NCBI GenBank assembly: GCA_001795165.1
Contig: MGNS01000051.1
Span: 1 to 7,811, forward strand
Direction of reading: 5' to 3'
DNA from: Chloroflexi bacterium RBG_16_57_11
GTDB lineage: Bacteria > Chloroflexota > Anaerolineae > Anaerolineales > UBA4823
DNA length: 7,811 nt
Every line of letters starts with the position of its first letter. Within the stretch, counting starts at the first letter, position 1. Below the pieces are notes generated by a model that saw only the letters and a list, made by a program, of their open reading frames with translations, ran no database searches and was not told where the DNA came from. Of this stretch, positions 4,732 through 7,811 are shown piece after piece. The position numbers and the translations under genes were made by a program.

Positions 4732-7700
4732 TCAATGCGAGGCGATTACCACATCCTTCCAAAACCAGGAAAACAAGGCGCAGACAGGGTAGCGCTTCAC
4801 CCATGGTTTGATCAGGAATTGCTGGCGGTTATAGGTCAAGGGCTGGATGGCGGCGCTCTGCACCAGCACGGCGTCCGCCTGTTGGAACAATTTCAGCCGT
4901 GCAGCTTGATCGGGAGTAAAGCGGGTTTGTTTTAACAGCCCCAAGAAGGTTTCATCTTGCCAACCCGTCCAACGGCGGATCTGGCTGGCCCCCAGGAAAT
5001 CGTCCGGATCAGGATAATCGCCCCACCATTGGGAGATAAATAGATTAGGCGGTGTACTCTCCAGCACCAGATGCAGCCCGGATGACACCGTCTCCCAATG
5101 GACTTCCACCCCCAGCACATCCCGCCATTGATCGACCAGGTAACGGTTGAGCGGGTCATCCGGCTGAAAGAGTGACAGCGCCTGGATCTGCGGGAAATTA
5201 CGTCCCCGGGCAAAGCCCGCCTGGGCAAGCAACACACGAGCGCACACAGGATCAAATGGCAAGGCGATCCCTGGGGCATGGCCGGGCAATCCCGGGGGCA
5301 CAAAACCACCGCCGGCCGGAAAGGCCGCCCCTTTGAGGGCACTGCTGGCGAGCATTTTCTTATCCACGGACAGGCAAAAGGCCTGTCGGAGGCGGATATC
5401 ATTGAAAGGAGGTCGCCTGGTGTCGAAACCGAGCATGTAGACATATGCAGCAGGGAAAGAAAAATACTCCCCAGCTAGCCCTTCCAATGCCTGGAGGTCC
5501 CTGGTGATGGGATAGGACTTCATCTCCAGGACATCCAGCTTATCCTGGAGGTACAGCTCCAATTGGTTATTGAAATCCGGCTGAAGGTCCAGGACCACCC
5601 CCTCCAGGTTGCCACTGAAGACGCCCGGGTAAAGGCGGTTTTTGGACAGCTTCATCCGCCTGCCTTTTTCCCAGGCTACCAGGCAGAATGGGCCGCTGGT
5701 AACAATGTGTGCTGGCTCCGTCCACTGGTCGCCATAGCGCTCGATAGACTGCCGGGGTACGGCCAGGAAATTGGCCAACAATTGTAGAAAATAGGGAGCC
5801 GGCTCTTCCAGCTGGATCAACAGCGTCCTCAGATCCAGAGCACGCAGCCCAATCGCCTCTACTTGATCGGACTGGCCCAGACTGAAAGCCCGGGCGCCCT
5901 GGACATCATACAACAAATTGGCTAGCGGCGAGCGGTTCACCGGAGTCAGAATGCGCCTGCCCGAATAAACAAAGTCATCCGCGGTCAATGGGCAGCCATC
6001 GCTCCAGGTAGCCTGCTCCTGGAGATGAAATACGTATTCCCGCCCTCCGGAGCCAACCTCCCATTTCTTCGCCACTTCCGGGAGAATCTCCAGATCGACG
6101 CTGAAGGTCACCAAGCCGCTGAACAATTGCACTGCGACCACGCCGGGCAGGTCGATCGCATAGGCCGGATCGATAGAGCTGATTGGAAGCCAATTCGTAC
6201 GCAGAGGGTGCGAGGCAGGTGGGAGATCGACTCGCTCCGTCTGGCCGGTTTTTCGCCACAACCGAAAGCCTTCTTCGAAAGCCCGGTGCGCCTGCTCGTA
6301 TTCAAACGCGTTATGGTATGTCACCCCAAGCTTCATGTGAACTCGAGCGGTGCGCTCAGTTTCGCCCTGCCCATGCAGGATGTCCAAGGCCTGGTAATAA
6401 TAACCGATAGCTTCCTTGTGGGCATACAGCACGCGCGCCCGGTCACCCGCCATGAGCAGATAAGTGATGGCTTTGTCGGTTATTTCCAGACCTAACGACC
6501 GGGCCTGGGAGAAATGATGCGCCAACTCGCCGGCAGCTTCTTCCAAACCAGAACCGCAGGCTTTTTCGATCAACGCGCCGATGCAGGCATGCGCCAGCCA
6601 GCGCCGGCGCTGCGACAACCCGGCGTAGATCACTTCCTGGATCTTGTGATGTGTGAAGGTGTAATCCCGGCTGGCCAGCCCACTGCCCTCTTCCACCAGG
6701 CGGCGACGCAACAGGACATCCAGTGCTTCCAAGGTCTGCTCATCGGTCCAGCCGCAGGCGTCCCGTAGCAGGCTGAAATCAAATTCCCGCCCAATCACCG
6801 CCGCCATGCAAACCGCCTGCTGTACGTCCTCTGCCAGGCGATGGAGGCGGTTGTGAATGGCCTCGCTCAGGTTGACCGGCAAGGGGAACTGCCCGGCGCT
6901 GATCCGATCAAAGTCCCCCTGCCAGCGCCCCTGATCCAGGTAGATCGAGCGGTTTTCAAACAGAGCTTTGACCACTTCCATCAGGAAGAACGGATTGCCT
7001 TCCGTCTCACGGTACAGACGTTCAGCCAGAGGCAAGATTTCCTCGCTCCGGCCAGAAATCACCCGGATTAGATCGGCCACCGGTTGCGGTGAAAGGCGAT
7101 CCAGTCTCATCTCATGTGCCAGTTGCTCTCGTTGCATAGTCTCACGAAACAGGCGCAGTGGATGGCGGCGACCGAGCTCTTCGGGGCGCAGCGTACCCAC
7201 CAGCAAGACCGGCTGCGCCTTCAGACGGCGTACCAGGTAGTGGAGCATCTCCAGGGTCGACTCTGCTGCCCAATGCAGATCTTCCAGGACGATGAGCAGT
7301 CCACTGGGATGTGCGATCACCTGCAGGAAACGAGTCACAGCCTCGAACAAGAAACCCTGGTCTGGATCGGGCGGTGATGGGGCGACGACGACCTCCTGCG
7401 CCGCCCGCTCGGGCGCCAGCCGTGAAATCTCCTGGAGCACCCATGCCAGGTTGGCGTCCACACCCATCTGAACAAAGATCTCTCGGGCCGAGCGCAACAC
7501 CTCGGCCACAGGCTGATAGGGCAAGATGCGCTCGAACTCATAACAACGCCCCCACAAGACCTGCACTCCGCTCCAGCCCAACCGGCTGGTGAACTCCTCC
7601 ACCAGGCGGGTCTTGCCCACCCCCGCCTCACCGCTGATCATGGCCAGCCTGCCATGCCCAGATCGGGCGCTTTGCCATAAGGTGTCCAGAGCTGACAGCT

Positions 7701-7811
7701 CGGTTTCGCGACCCAGAAAGGGTGGCGGCAGGCTCGAGTCGAGCAGATTTTGGCCCGCCGGAGATTGAGCAGGTGAAACAGGCGCTTCCTCCGGTCCTCG
7801 CAACGAGGAAG
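4732..7811 (-). CDS. STAND/AAA ATPase fused to family-5 solute-binding domain, 5' end outside window
   Basis: At least 1023 residues; the frame is still open at the right edge (TTG at 7803 is merely the first possible start), so an N-terminal part, perhaps a DNA-binding/BTAD, kinase or cyclase domain, is missing. Positions count from that TTG. A linker leads to FLGRETEL (29-36), the usual entry to AAA_16-type STAND ATPases. Walker A is GEAGVGKT (58-65), Walker B LLIVLEDLHW (169-178), and a sensor/ARC-like TEGNPFFLMEVVKAL lies at 267-281. A winged-helix-like part follows (about 310-410, with YTFTHHKIQEVIY), then TPR-like helices (about 440-520). From about 535 to 1010 comes a full SBP_bac_5 (DppA/OppA-type) domain: LFSGLVTFSVDLEILPEVAKKWEV, TWSDGCPLTADDFVYS, VTSGPFCLVAWEKGRRMKL and WWGDYPDPDDFLGA are its hallmarks. 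No signal peptide or membrane segment separates the parts, so the binding domain is cytoplasmic. Ligand (peptide or sugar) binding likely gates an ATP-driven signalling switch. Confidence 0.93.
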   Translation of the reverse strand, partial: SSLRGPEEAPVSPAQSPAGQNLLDSSLPPPFLGRETELSALDTLWQSARSGHGRLAMISGEAGVGKTRLVEEFTSRLGWSGVQVLWGRCYEFERILPYQPVAEVLRSAREIFVQMGVDANLAWVLQEISRLAPERAAQEVVVAPSPPDPDQGFLFEAVTRFLQVIAHPSGLLIVLEDLHWAAESTLEMLHYLVRRLKAQPVLLVGTLRPEELGRRHPLRLFRETMQREQLAHEMRLDRLSPQPVADLIRVISGRSEEILPLAERLYRETEGNPFFLMEVVKALFENRSIYLDQGRWQGDFDRISAGQFPLPVNLSEAIHNRLHRLAEDVQQAVCMAAVIGREFDFSLLRDACGWTDEQTLEALDVLLRRRLVEEGSGLASRDYTFTHHKIQEVIYAGLSQRRRWLAHACIGALIEKACGSGLEEAAGELAHHFSQARSLGLEITDKAITYLLMAGDRARVLYAHKEAIGYYYQALDILHGQGETERTARVHMKLGVTYHNAFEYEQAHRAFEEGFRLWRKTGQTERVDLPPASHPLRTNWLPISSIDPAYAIDLPGVVAVQLFSGLVTFSVDLEILPEVAKKWEVGSGGREYVFHLQEQATWSDGCPLTADDFVYSGRRILTPVNRSPLANLLYDVQGARAFSLGQSDQVEAIGLRALDLRTLLIQLEEPAPYFLQLLANFLAVPRQSIERYGDQWTEPAHIVTSGPFCLVAWEKGRRMKLSKNRLYPGVFSGNLEGVVLDLQPDFNNQLELYLQDKLDVLEMKSYPITRDLQALEGLAGEYFSFPAAYVYMLGFDTRRPPFNDIRLRQAFCLSVDKKMLASSALKGAAFPAGGGFVPPGLPGHAPGIALPFDPVCARVLLAQAGFARGRNFPQIQALSLFQPDDPLNRYLVDQWRDVLGVEVHWETVSSGLHLVLESTPPNLFISQWWGDYPDPDDFLGASQIRRWTGWQDETFLGLLKQTRFTPDQAARLKLFQQADAVLVQSAAIQPLTYNRQQFLIKPWVKRYPVCALFSWFWKDVVIASH

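Noticed and set aside
4732..7803. Secreted ABC-transporter binding protein or MalT/LuxR-type regulator
   Set aside because: The solute-binding domain sits after an ATPase with no signal peptide, so it is not exported. The chain ends with the binding domain, and no C-terminal LuxR helix-turn-helix is present.
1..7811. CRISPR array, tRNA or rRNA genes
   Set aside because: No regularly spaced repeats, cloverleaf-like segments or rRNA-like stretches were seen on either strand.

Overview
The window looks like an accessory stretch of a mid-to-high-GC bacterial chromosome. It carries a cyanobacteria/Chloroflexota-style IS4 transposase remnant, an F420-type luciferase-like oxidoreductase, a SnoaL/NTF2-like lipoprotein, a small 'WRG...IEH..SG' protein and a very large cytoplasmic STAND-type ATPase joined to a family-5 solute-binding domain. 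That mix suggests a filamentous or soil/sediment Chloroflexota (Anaerolineae-like) organism. This is inference from gene content, not a phylogenetic result.

Left part (1-1440) is a decayed mobile-element zone. An IS4-family transposase on + lacks its N-terminal third and first catalytic Asp. Its 3' end runs into a truncated minus-strand gene for a short antitoxin-like protein that still has a good Shine-Dalgarno site and start codon. Nothing convincing lies in 1-197.

Middle-left (1445-3300) has two minus-strand genes behind one strong sigma70-like promoter: a coiled-coil protein of unknown function, then an LLM-class flavin/F420 oxidoreductase that starts at TTG inside the 3' end of the first gene. 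The join may be a recombination junction.

Middle (3295-3800) is a gene graveyard. It holds the C-terminal 60 or so codons of a GNAT acetyltransferase (minus strand), a plus-strand coding remnant readable only through two compensating -1 frameshifts, and a perfect 15-bp inverted repeat with a 3-nt loop.

Right part (3819-7811) is all minus strand. The large regulator (open at the right edge of the window) comes first, then a 79-aa protein, then a lipoprotein with an NTF2-like fold. The regulator joins an AAA/STAND ATPase core, a TPR-like region and a complete signal-less oligopeptide-binding-type domain. It therefore looks like a cytoplasmic ligand-sensing switch, and it is the most interesting item here. 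Whether it controls the two small downstream genes cannot be decided from the sequence.
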